From assembly GCF_003967575.1 (NCBI RefSeq), contig NZ_BIFT01000001.1:4464001-4528000 (forward strand): DNA of 64,000 bases, read 5' to 3'. This DNA comes from Dictyobacter alpinus. Its GTDB lineage: Bacteria; Chloroflexota; Ktedonobacteria; Ktedonobacterales; Ktedonobacteraceae. The translations under genes were made by a program, and so were the position numbers. Under the pieces are notes generated by a model, which was not told the DNA's origin, did no database searches, and saw only the letters and a list, made by a program, of their open reading frames with translations. Each line of letters begins with the position of its first letter. The stretch's first letter is position 1. Positions 52,016-59,930 of this stretch are shown in pieces.

Positions 52016-52885
52016 TTAGTTCTTAATAGCCACCATCTGCAGCCACGTGCGCGGCACCTCTTTAAGCCCCATCTCCTCACCAGCCTGATAAACAGCCACA
52101 TCCAACGCCTGAGCACCAAGCGCCAGCGGAATCCCCGGCAAAGCACCCTCAATAAAGAGCCAGTACTGACCCAGATCGCGCCAGCCGTCCAGCGAAATGA
52201 TCGCATCAGTCTGCTGCGTCTCAACCTTCTCAAAGCCGCTCTGCTGCAAATCCTGAATATACTGATCCTTGGTGAGCCACTGCATCGCCATCGCCTTAGC
52301 CTCGCGGGACAGATGGGCCTCCGGATGCTCTTTTTTCAGCCAGCCAACTGCTCGTCGTGTCCATAAGCGATAGAAGCGCTCGGTACCAGGAACATACGTT
52401 CCTTCATAGAAGGCACTATTACAGCCGAAAATACCTCCGGGTGCCAGGATAGAGGAGACCTGCTGGAAGGCGGCCAGTTTGTCTGGTACCAGGTGGATGG
52501 CGTTACAGAAGAAGGCAGCATCAACATTCTGTACGATCTTTGGCAGATCTTCAGCCTCACCTTGCAGGAAGGTCGCAGTAATAGGCAGGCCTGACTCTTC
52601 CATTCCCTTTTCGGCACGGCGCAAAGCTTCGGCCGAAGGATCCACACCAACCAGTTTAATATTGTCAGTACGACCCTGTCGGACCAGTTCTTCGGCGATA
52701 AGACGTGTTACCGCACCGGTTCCGCAGGCCATATCTACAATAGTGAGCGTGGCGTTGTCCGCCGCTGGTTTCAGATGGGCCAGCGTCTGCTTGACCAGCG
52801 CCCGGTTTACCTCTGTATAAAATTCATGAGCCGCAAATGGCTCAAAAGTATAAAGATTCGTTTCATCAGTTTCAATAAGACCCAT
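52016..52885 (-). CDS. Class I SAM-dependent methyltransferase
   Basis: The 289-aa protein has the Rossmann methyltransferase motifs: TIVDMACGTGAVTRLIAEEL (SAM loop), IKLVGVDPSAEALRRAEKGM, FLQGEAEDLPKIVQNVDAAF, and FCNAIHLVPDKLAAFQQVSS. The C-terminal region includes LTKDQYIQDLQQSGF and DLGQYWLFIEGALPGIP. Substrate unknown. The ATG at 52885 is preferred; AAGGAGG precedes it by 12-13 nt. It follows the FabG-type gene by 110 bp in the same direction, so a joint role in lipid or secondary metabolism is possible but unproven. Confidence 0.85.
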   Translation of the reverse strand: MGLIETDETNLYTFEPFAAHEFYTEVNRALVKQTLAHLKPAADNATLTIVDMACGTGAVTRLIAEELVRQGRTDNIKLVGVDPSAEALRRAEKGMEESGLPITATFLQGEAEDLPKIVQNVDAAFFCNAIHLVPDKLAAFQQVSSILAPGGIFGCNSAFYEGTYVPGTERFYRLWTRRAVGWLKKEHPEAHLSREAKAMAMQWLTKDQYIQDLQQSGFEKVETQQTDAIISLDGWRDLGQYWLFIEGALPGIPLALGAQALDVAVYQAGEEMGLKEVPRTWLQMVAIKN

Positions 52886-52994
52886 AATATAATAAGCCCT
52901 CCTTAACAAATTCTTGTTAAAAAGTTAGATGGTTTTCAACGCCAACTTGTTTCACTAACTTTGTTTCTTATAATTCGGCGTGCTGGCATGCAAA

Positions 52995-53762
52995 CTACAT
53001 ATGTATTGACATTCCACCGTCCACTGCGAGAACCTGACCTGTGATATAGCCTGCTTCCGGTGAGCATAAGAATGCGGCGGCGGCAGCAACTTCTTCGGTA
53101 GTACCAAAGCGGTTAAGTGGCGTATTATCCAGCATATATTGGCGTTGTTGTTCATTGACGACTGATGTGAGTTCAGTTGGAATGAAGCCGGGGGCCAGTG
53201 CGTTGGAGGTAATATTGCGGCTCGCCATTTCGCGGGCCGTGCTCAATGTCAAAGAAATAATTGCGGCCTTCGATGCGCCATAGTTGGCCTGGCCAGCAGG
53301 ACCCATCAGGCCGGCAACTGAGGCGATATTGACTATGCGTCCCCAGCGGGCCTTCATCATCCCGCGTAGCGCGGCTTTTGTGCAGAGAAAGGCTGCTCGT
53401 AGATTGGTATCCATCACGTGTTCAAAATCGGCCAGCGACATCTGAATAATCAATTTGTCGCGGGTCGTACCAGCGTTATTCACCAGGATTGCCACCGGAC
53501 CAAAAGCTTTTGTCGCTTCCGCGAAGAGTCGGGTGACGTCTTCTTCCTTGCTGACATCTGCCTGGACCGCGATACAGCGCCGGCCCAGCGCCTCGATACT
53601 TGCTTTTGCCTCTTCAGCCGCGGCGGCATTACTGCGATAGTTGATCACGATATCTGCTCCTGATTGGGCCAGGCGATAAGCAATAGCCCGGCCAATACCT
53701 TGACTGCTGCCCGTGATCAAAGCAGCCTTTCCTGCCAGTGGAAGAGGATGTTCTTGTGACAT
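52995..53762 (-). CDS. fabG: 3-oxoacyl-ACP reductase FabG-type SDR
   Basis: The 255-aa classical SDR has AALITGSSQGIGRAIAYRLA for NADP, ILVNNAGTTRDKLIIQMSL (a typical FabG segment), IVNIASVAGLMGPAGQANY with the catalytic Ser, YGASKAAIISLTLSTAREMA (Tyr, Lys), LAPGFIPTELT, and the C-terminal YITGQVLAVDGGMSIHM. It reduces 3-oxoacyl-ACP in fatty-acid synthesis or a related pathway. GAAGGA precedes the ATG at 53762 by 9 nt. The rest of the fab cluster is absent from this window. Confidence 0.9.
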   Translation of the reverse strand: MSQEHPLPLAGKAALITGSSQGIGRAIAYRLAQSGADIVINYRSNAAAAEEAKASIEALGRRCIAVQADVSKEEDVTRLFAEATKAFGPVAILVNNAGTTRDKLIIQMSLADFEHVMDTNLRAAFLCTKAALRGMMKARWGRIVNIASVAGLMGPAGQANYGASKAAIISLTLSTAREMASRNITSNALAPGFIPTELTSVVNEQQRQYMLDNTPLNRFGTTEEVAAAAAFLCSPEAGYITGQVLAVDGGMSIHM

Positions 53763-53900
53763 ATATTTTGTTCCTTCAATAGAAATAGAATGTATGGCTA
53801 CAGCGCTTTTTGTAGTATAGCATAGCACGCTAGCATCCTCTCCTGATTCAAAGGATGCATTTATAATGCGCGTATAGTATGTAGATCTCCACCGCTAATT

Positions 53901-54656
53901 TTAATGGAGGGCGATCCGTGGAATGCGGGGAAGCGTGATATCAATTTTTTTGTCTAGCTCGGTTGTGCGGTCAACGATGGCTCCCCGGATCTGTTCATTG
54001 GTCAGGTTGCGTGTATTGCGCAGGTTGGCTCCAACCAGAATAGCATCGTAAAAGTCGGTGACCAGGGTATTGGTTTCGCTAAGATCTGCATCGGTCAGGT
54101 CGGCATGCATAAAGTTCGCGGCTGATAGGTCGGCCCGGTTCAGCTTGGCGCCGCGTAAGCAGGCTCCTGTGAGATCGGCCATAAAGAGATTGGCCTGGGC
54201 CAGATTGGCGTTACGCAGATCCGCATAGCGTAAGTAGCGATATGAGAGATCAAAGCCCGCTAGATTCGCTCCGTGGAAACTGCGGGGCATTTGTGGCATC
54301 GCATTCACAGGATCGGCAATGTGAATTTTTGTTGGTAGTGGTGTATCTTCGATGCGTGGTAGATGTGAAAGCTCATAGATTGCCCGATCCGTCTCCTGGA
54401 GCTTGCGGCGGCGCTCTTCAAGTTGTAGATGTTCAATATGCGCCATCAACCGAGCCTCCATCATAGCCCGATCTTTCTCTTGTTGCTCCTCCCAACGTTT
54501 CCTACGCACCTCTTGAGCTTTTATCCAGCCCTGTAACTGACTATAGAGTTTTTCAATACCTTGCTTTTGTTGCCGTGTTGCTGTTAATGCTATCCAGAGC
54601 ACTAGCATGCAGGTAACAGTCACGCTAATAATTAAGATAATATCCGTCATCTTCAT
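53901..54656 (-). CDS. Membrane-anchored pentapeptide-repeat protein
   Basis: The 251-aa protein has an N-terminal membrane helix (IILIISVTVTCMLVLWIALT), a charged coiled coil (KRWEEQQEKDRAMMEARLMA to ERRRKLQETDRAIYELSHL), and about 12 pentapeptide repeats of the A(D/N)Lxx type (ANLAGFDLSYRYLRYADLRN, ADLTGACLRGAKLNRADLSA). These form a right-handed quadrilateral beta helix. The C-terminal 30 residues are unique. Such proteins often act as protein-protein scaffolds; no target is evident. GGGGGAAAG precedes the ATG at 54656. Confidence 0.85.
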   Translation of the reverse strand: MKMTDIILIISVTVTCMLVLWIALTATRQQKQGIEKLYSQLQGWIKAQEVRRKRWEEQQEKDRAMMEARLMAHIEHLQLEERRRKLQETDRAIYELSHLPRIEDTPLPTKIHIADPVNAMPQMPRSFHGANLAGFDLSYRYLRYADLRNANLAQANLFMADLTGACLRGAKLNRADLSAANFMHADLTDADLSETNTLVTDFYDAILVGANLRNTRNLTNEQIRGAIVDRTTELDKKIDITLPRIPRIALH

Positions 54657-54916
54657 CACTTTCCCCCAATGGTTTCTATTTGCTAAAACGTCGCTACGCT
54701 GAGAGAGTAACGAAGATATTACCGATAGACCGTAGTATATTTCATGTTATTTTGTATACAAGGGGTTTTTGTGTGCTGTGTCTGGGTCCTCGGGATGATA
54801 TAAGCTTGTTGACACTGTTTTCTTTTATAGACCTATGTAGCGTGAAAGCACTATAATAGCATTGCATCAAAAAAAATTATTACACCACGAATAGAAATGG
54901 TTTAAGAGGAGCCTCT

Positions 54917-55258
54917 ATGTCACAATATAGCAATGTTTCGCCGACTTCATTTTTTCTCGATGAGGAGAACCGGGTACTCTACTTATCGTGGACTGACGAG
55001 CACGAGAGTAAACACGATTGGGAGCGCTTGCGCTGGGCCTGTCCCTGTGCCTGGTGTGCTGGTGAAGGTGGCGTTCCAGGTGTACTGGCCAGCAAGAAGA
55101 GCCTGAGTCGTGAAGAGACAACGTTGATTAATATCGAGCCGGTTGGCCGCTATGGACTAACCCCGGTCTGGGAAGATGGTCATAAGACGGGCATTTATAC
55201 GTACGAAAAATTGCGTGCGATGTGTGATTGCGATGAGTGTAGGAAGAAAAGATCATAG
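54917..55258 (+). CDS. DUF971 (GBBH-like N-terminal) protein
   Basis: The 113-aa protein matches the small DUF971/GBBH-like domain: PTSFFLDEENRVLYLSWTDE, HDWERLRWACPCAWCAGEGG, INIEPVGRYGLTPVWEDGHK, and TGIYTYEKLRAMCDCDECRK. The paired CPCAWC and CDCDEC cysteines probably bind zinc. Stand-alone forms occur near Fe-S assembly genes in other bacteria, but none are adjacent here. AAGAGGAGCC precedes the ATG. A TATAAT lies near 54855. Confidence 0.88.
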   Translation: MSQYSNVSPTSFFLDEENRVLYLSWTDEHESKHDWERLRWACPCAWCAGEGGVPGVLASKKSLSREETTLINIEPVGRYGLTPVWEDGHKTGIYTYEKLRAMCDCDECRKKRS

Positions 55259-55398
55259 AAAACAGTAACTGTTAGGATTCAATATCCCCCTCGTCTTAGG
55301 TAGTGGAAAAGAATAATATGATAGGAACAGTAAGGCATATTTTTTGTAATGCGCCCTATCTTTAGCAGTAGGCTACCAAAGGCGATGGAGGATAAAAA

Positions 55399-55539
55399 AT
55401 GGGCATGAATGGGCGGCCCCCTATCTCAAAACGTATTGGTCCGAGGGCATCGCGGGTGCTCTTGCGTATTGTATTTGCGCTTGTTGTGAGTGGTATTCTT
55501 GTCCTGGCGTTTTTTGCTACGAATGCGCTTTCTCATTAG
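55399..55539 (+). CDS. Small 46-aa membrane peptide
   Basis: ATG at 55399 follows GGAGGATAAAA with good spacing. The product is MGMNGRPPISKRIGPRASRV then LLRIVFALVVSGILVLAFFA and TNALSH, a basic N-terminus with one membrane helix. It is probably a single-pass protein with its N-terminus inside. No family is recognised. Confidence 0.55.
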   Translation: MGMNGRPPISKRIGPRASRVLLRIVFALVVSGILVLAFFATNALSH

Positions 55540-55600
55540 AGTTTTTAGCGCTGTGCTGGATTTTTGCCCTTATTGGGGAGCGTATAGCCCTGCCACACGC

Positions 55601-55676
55601 GGGCACTAAAGTGCCCATGCTTTTTTTAAATATGTTACAAAATCGTGCGCAATGCGCACGATTTTGTAACATATTT
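55601..55676. terminator. Twin hairpins: GGGCAC-TAAA-GTGCCC and a 23-bp-arm palindrome
   Basis: GGGCACTAAAGTGCCC (55601-55616) is the inverted-loop form of the hairpin at 51974. It is followed by a T7 run and a palindrome with perfect 23-bp arms (55628-55650 and 55654-55676), loop AAT, core CGTGCGC/GCGCACG. It lies between the convergent small gene and threonine aldolase. Confidence 0.8.
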
Positions 55677-55891
55677 GCTGGTTTGCGCAGCATAGCAAAA
55701 GCTGGTTTGCGCAGCATAGCAAAAGCTGGTTTGCGCAGCATAGCAAAAGCTGGTTTGCGCAGCATAGCAAAAGCTGGTTTGCGCAGCATAGCAAAAGCTG
55801 GTTTGCGCAGCATAGCAAAAGCTGGTTTGCGCAGCATAGCAAAAGCTGGTTTGCGCAGTATAGCAAAAGCTGGTTGCGCAGCATATTTAAA
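55677..55891. repeat. 24-bp tandem repeat array (8 exact or near-exact units)
   Basis: GCTGGTTTGCGCAGCATAGC plus AAAA repeats at 55677, 55701, 55725, 55749, 55773, 55797, 55821 and 55845 (one change in the last), then a decayed ninth unit at 55869. There are no spacers. Each unit can form a TTTGC/GCAAA hairpin. The array starts immediately at the end of the palindrome and stops 6 bp before the threonine aldolase stop codon. Frames of 8-residue repeats on both strands are a by-product. Confidence 0.9.
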
Positions 55892-55897
55892 AGCTGG

Positions 55898-56968
55898 TTA
55901 CTCCAGGTGTGCTATTTCTTGTAGGGCTGCCTGGATACCAGCGAGAGCTTGATCGATATGTTCTGCTTCAATGCCGTGATGGGTGACGGCACGGATATTT
56001 TTTTCGCCCATGGGTCCTAATAGAACTCCATGTTCGCGGGCCTTATTGAGGAAGAGGGCGATCTGATTGGTGTTATATTCCTGTCCATCGGCGTTGTGGA
56101 GTGAGAAGAGCAGGATGTTGGTGACGACCTGATCGGTCTGGATTGAGACCATGGGCAGGTCGGCCAGTCCATAGGCGAGGCGTTCACAGTTCTCGTGATC
56201 TTCGGCGAGGCGCTCAACCATTTCTTCAAGGGCGACGATGCCGGCGGCAGCCAGGACTCCAGCCTGACGCATGCCACCACCGAGCAATTTACGGGTCCGG
56301 CGTGCGCGGCGTATAAACTCGCGGGAGCCGACCAGCATTGAGCCTACAGGGGCGCTCAGGCCTTTTGATAAGCAGAACATGACCGAGTCGACATCGCGTA
56401 CCAGGTCGCGCACAGGAATCCCCAGGGCGGTGGCGGCATTAAAGATGCGTGCTCCATCCATGTGGACCGCTATGCCATTGGTATGGGCCAGCGTCGCGAT
56501 CGCTGCGACCTGCTCCTGGCTTAATACGGTTCCTCCGCAGCGATTATGGCTATTTTCCAGACAGATCAATGCCGTGGCAGCCGTATGCTCATCGCTCTCA
56601 TCGGCGATGGCGCCCCGTAAGGCATCCATATCCAACATGCCGTCTGGATGTGTCGGCACGACATACATTGGTGAGCCACCAAGCGTGGAGGCACCACCGG
56701 CCTCATAATGATAAATATGCGATTGATCCCCAACGATCACCGCCTGCCCACGGCCCGCATGCGTCAACTGCGCAATAGCATTCCCCATCGTCCCGGTTGG
56801 CACGAACAGAGCTGCCTCCTTACCCGTCAGCTTAGCGGCCAGTTCCTGCAAACGATTAATCGTAGGATCCTCCCCATACACATCATCGCCAACTTCGGCC
56901 TCATACATCGCCTTACGCATAGCAGGAGTTGGATGGGTTACTGTATCACTACGCAGATCAATATACAT
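55898..56968 (-). CDS. ltaE: Low-specificity L-threonine aldolase
   Basis: The 356-aa PLP enzyme splits threonine (and allo-threonine) into glycine and acetaldehyde. Signatures: IDLRSDTVTHPTPAMRKAM, AEVGDDVYGEDPTINRLQEL, ALFVPTGTMGNAIAQLTHA, LICLENSHNRCGG, AVHMDGARIFNA, and the PLP lysine in MFCLSKGLSAPVG. Length is typical. The gene is monocistronic and leftward; its 3' end abuts the 24-bp tandem array, which may affect its transcript end. Confidence 0.95.
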   Translation of the reverse strand: MYIDLRSDTVTHPTPAMRKAMYEAEVGDDVYGEDPTINRLQELAAKLTGKEAALFVPTGTMGNAIAQLTHAGRGQAVIVGDQSHIYHYEAGGASTLGGSPMYVVPTHPDGMLDMDALRGAIADESDEHTAATALICLENSHNRCGGTVLSQEQVAAIATLAHTNGIAVHMDGARIFNAATALGIPVRDLVRDVDSVMFCLSKGLSAPVGSMLVGSREFIRRARRTRKLLGGGMRQAGVLAAAGIVALEEMVERLAEDHENCERLAYGLADLPMVSIQTDQVVTNILLFSLHNADGQEYNTNQIALFLNKAREHGVLLGPMGEKNIRAVTHHGIEAEHIDQALAGIQAALQEIAHLE

Positions 56969-57098
56969 ATTTTTAGCCTTTCAATGTAAAGAAGTGATTT
57001 ATCATACTCCTGCTAGTATAGCCCATATTTACAATGGCTTGAATTTCTGCTGGCTCGCAAGGTGGTAACTCCCATGGTGTGCATGCTGCTGCAAATAT

Positions 57099-57112
57099 AT
57101 GACATTTGTCAT
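57099..57112. promoter_or_regulatory. Operator-like inverted repeat ATGACA-TT-TGTCAT
   Basis: Perfect 6-bp arms with a 2-bp spacer lie about 145 bp before the DUF4386 start, in the divergent gap with ltaE. LuxR-type response regulators often bind such sites, and one is encoded in the downstream operon. Confidence 0.5.
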
Positions 57113-57256
57113 GCCAGGTTTATGATGCCCTTCACTACAAAACGGCTCTGCTTCGGACTACACTAGAAACAACGAAGAACGTGCAGGCACACAACAAGAG
57201 CCGTACTTCCAACAATGAAATTTTCGTTTTATCTACTTTTAAAGGAGAAAAAAGAA

Positions 57257-57937
57257 ATGTCATCACGTTTATATCGCATTATGGTCGCTATCTGTGGTAT
57301 CCTGGGAGTTGTAGCTTTAATGGCCTCTTTCTCTATTAATCCAGCCCCGCCCGCCGGTGCAAGCATCGCTCAGATTGTTGTCTGGGGGAAAGAACATCAG
57401 GTGTTGATTGAAGCTGGGGCATGGTTACAGGGGATTGGATCTTTACTAGAGGTCATTTTTATGCTGGGTCTGCTGCAGTTGGCTGGTGCTACGCGTACGT
57501 TGGCCGGTCTGGTAACCGCCTTTGCCGCTACAGTCATTGTGGGTATCAGTTTTGTCGAGGTCTCATTCTACCTCAGTGCGATTGCTGGTGGTGTCAGTGG
57601 CGATATGGCGACGTTGGGAGTCAGCCTGAACCTGATCAAAGCCATCCAGCACGCTTATGTTATTGCGCCCGCACCAGCGAATCTGATTGCGATTGGTATT
57701 GTTCTCTACCGTACACGCCTGGTGCACCGTGTCTTTAGCTACATCGCCTTTGTCCTGGGTGTCGCGCTGGTCATCCTTGGCTTTATCGGTACCTTTACAC
57801 CCATGCAAAACAGTATCGATATCGTACTGAGTGTGCAGGAAGTCTGGTATCTGGCCATTGCGATCACCTTGATCGCCACGGCCAGAGCCGTTGCTGCCAA
57901 TGTAAAGCCTGTCCAGTCGGTCACTGTAGGAGCGTAA
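57257..57937 (+). CDS. DUF4386-like membrane protein
   Basis: The 226-aa protein has about six membrane helices (RIMVAICGILGVVALMASFS, LQGIGSLLEVIFMLGLLQL, TLAGLVTAFAATVIVGISFV, FSYIAFVLGVALVILGFI, EVWYLAIAITLIATA) with a conserved-looking HAYVIAPAPANLIAIGIV segment. This is the DUF4386 pattern; function unknown. AAAGGAG precedes the ATG at 57257. It is 52 bp before a histidine kinase gene and appears to be the first gene of that operon, so it may be the regulated membrane target or an accessory sensor. Confidence 0.78.
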   Translation: MSSRLYRIMVAICGILGVVALMASFSINPAPPAGASIAQIVVWGKEHQVLIEAGAWLQGIGSLLEVIFMLGLLQLAGATRTLAGLVTAFAATVIVGISFVEVSFYLSAIAGGVSGDMATLGVSLNLIKAIQHAYVIAPAPANLIAIGIVLYRTRLVHRVFSYIAFVLGVALVILGFIGTFTPMQNSIDIVLSVQEVWYLAIAITLIATARAVAANVKPVQSVTVGA

Positions 57938-57989
57938 GCAAGCCATATTCCAACCATTCAGGCACAAAAAATCATGCAAGAGGAAGCAG

Positions 57990-59228
57990 ATGGATACAAA
58001 AGATGTAGAGAGCCCGAGCATGATCTCCTCTTCACCCATATCACGCTACTTAATCTGGCTGGTATGGGTGATCTGGTTACCATTTATCATTCCACCCATT
58101 GTGGATACGTTACAGGCAGATAGGACAACTCCTTTTCGGCTTATCATCATACTTGTCGTGGCCGCTCTTTTTATTGCTCTCTATCTATGGGCTACCTGGC
58201 AAATAGCAGGGTGCATAATGGCTGGGATCGCGCCACGGGAGGAGGGTGAGCGAGCTATCTGGCTGAAGATAGTGGGTATGGTGGTACTTGGCTTTGTGCT
58301 GGCCCTATCCGGTCCGGCTGATAAATGGTTGTCGCCGTTCATTTTTACCAGTAGCTATATCGGTGGTAGTCTGCGTACAAAGCCGGCTATCTGGAGCGCA
58401 ATTGCGCTGGCGATCTCGATTATTTTGCTCAGTCGCTTTGTGACTATTAGCTGGTTGGAGTTGTTGCAGGCGACTGTATTTATACTGGCCGTTTGTTTTA
58501 TCGTGATGATCGTGATCCGCGCCATCAAAATGAGCCGGGAACTACGCATTGCCCGTGAAGAGATCGCGCGCCTGGCTGTGGTGAATGAGCGCCTGCGTAT
58601 CGCCCGCGATCTGCACGATGTACTCGGACATAGCTTGTCCTTGATTGCGCTGAAAAGTGAGCTGGCCAGACGCCTGGTTGATAAGGTGCCTGCACGAGCG
58701 ATCAGTGAGATTGCTGATATCGAGCAGGTTGCGCGTGCGACTCTACAAGAGGTGCGTGAGGCGGTAGCGAACTATCGCCAGCCTACTCTGGAAAATGAGT
58801 TACATGGTGCCAGTGAACTTCTGCTTGCAGCGGGCATCGACTATCAGCCGCCATTGGATGCTGAACTCCATATATTGTTTCCTACGACCATCGAAAGTGT
58901 GCTGGCCTGGGCGGTACGTGAGGGGGTCACCAATATTATTCGCCATAGCCGCGCGCACCACTGTACGATTGCCCTTCACCGCGCAAATGACACGGTGACG
59001 CTCACCATCAGTAATGATGGCGTTGTTCCCCGCTCGGAGATGCAGTCCACTAGAGGTAATGGGTTGCGTGGACTCGCTGAGCGCGTTGAGGCTCTGTCCG
59101 GCACCTGTGAGTCTGGGTTATTGGCTAATGGTCTGTTTCGTCTGACGATCACCCTACCCTATAGCCACAAGTTACGTCCTGCGAGCGCGCTTGCTATCAG
59201 TTCTGCAGAAAGGAGCCCTTCAGAATGA
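57990..59228 (+). CDS. DesK/NarL-type sensor histidine kinase
   Basis: The 412-aa protein has five or six N-terminal membrane helices without a large extracellular domain (YLIWLVWVIWLPFIIPPIV, LIIILVVAALFIALYLWAT, WLELLQATVFILAVCFIVMI), then HisKA_3 with the phosphorylated His 209 in ARDLHDVLGHS. The HATPase_c domain has AVREGVTNIIRHSRAHHCTI and GNGLRGLAERVEALSG. Membrane-embedded sensors of this type often follow membrane fluidity or envelope stress. Its last 4 bp overlap the response regulator gene. Confidence 0.9.
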   Translation: MDTKDVESPSMISSSPISRYLIWLVWVIWLPFIIPPIVDTLQADRTTPFRLIIILVVAALFIALYLWATWQIAGCIMAGIAPREEGERAIWLKIVGMVVLGFVLALSGPADKWLSPFIFTSSYIGGSLRTKPAIWSAIALAISIILLSRFVTISWLELLQATVFILAVCFIVMIVIRAIKMSRELRIAREEIARLAVVNERLRIARDLHDVLGHSLSLIALKSELARRLVDKVPARAISEIADIEQVARATLQEVREAVANYRQPTLENELHGASELLLAAGIDYQPPLDAELHILFPTTIESVLAWAVREGVTNIIRHSRAHHCTIALHRANDTVTLTISNDGVVPRSEMQSTRGNGLRGLAERVEALSGTCESGLLANGLFRLTITLPYSHKLRPASALAISSAERSPSE

Positions 59229-59830
59229 TTCGTGTATTGATAGCGGAAGATCAGGCGATGGTACGGGGCGCGCTGGCCGCTCTATTGACCCTTGAAGGTG
59301 ATATCGAAATTGTGGCGGAGGTGAGCCGTGGCGACGAAGTCCTGGTCATGGCACGTGCGGCCAGACCAGACATTGCCTTATTGGATATTGAGATGCCTGG
59401 GAGTGATGGTATTACGGTGGCGGGTCTGCTGCATACCGAACTGCCAGCCTGTCGTATCCTCATTCTCACTACTTTTGGGCGCCCCGGTTATCTGCGTCAG
59501 GCAATGGAGAACGGAGTCGTTGGCTTCCTGCTCAAAGATGCTCCAGCCGAGCGACTGGCCAACGCGATTCGCCGTATTATGGATGGTGAGCGTGTCGTTG
59601 ATCCAACCCTGGCCTTGAGCGCCTTAAGCGAGGGCAACAATCCACTGACAGAGCGCGAGCGAGCCGTCCTGGCTGCAGCCACCAAAGGCAGTACTATCGC
59701 TACTATTGCCAATACCCTTGCGCTCTCTGAAGGTACCGTACGCAATTATCTCTCCGTCGCTATCCAGAAATTGGGGGCTCGTAATCGCATTGAAGCCGCA
59801 CATATTGCTGAACAAAAGGGCTGGCTCTAA
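59225..59830 (+). CDS. NarL/LuxR-family response regulator
   Basis: The 201-aa protein has a receiver domain with Asp 54 in LLDIEMPGSDG, acidic pocket residues in IAEDQAMVR, TTFG and LLKDAPAERL, and a C-terminal LuxR HTH (LTERERAVLAAATKGSTIAT, IANTLALSEGTVRNYLSVAI). It is the partner of the kinase at 57990 (ATGA overlap). It may bind the ATGACA-TT-TGTCAT site upstream of its own operon. Confidence 0.93.
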   Translation: MIRVLIAEDQAMVRGALAALLTLEGDIEIVAEVSRGDEVLVMARAARPDIALLDIEMPGSDGITVAGLLHTELPACRILILTTFGRPGYLRQAMENGVVGFLLKDAPAERLANAIRRIMDGERVVDPTLALSALSEGNNPLTERERAVLAAATKGSTIATIANTLALSEGTVRNYLSVAIQKLGARNRIEAAHIAEQKGWL

Positions 59831-59930
59831 TAAAAGGATAGAGAATTTATTATGCGTTTTGTCTATCTGCAACGTCTAAATAGGGGATAGTATTTTCTTT
59901 TATCTGTAAAGCGTTTATCTGAAAGGCTCA

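Noticed and set aside
55517..55884. Minus- and plus-strand frames encoding 8-residue repeats (MLRKPAFA, LRSIAKAG)
   Set aside because: 24 bp is a multiple of three, so all frames of the tandem array stay open; coding is unlikely.
55677..55891. CRISPR array
   Set aside because: The 24-bp units are directly tandem with no spacers and no cas genes are nearby.
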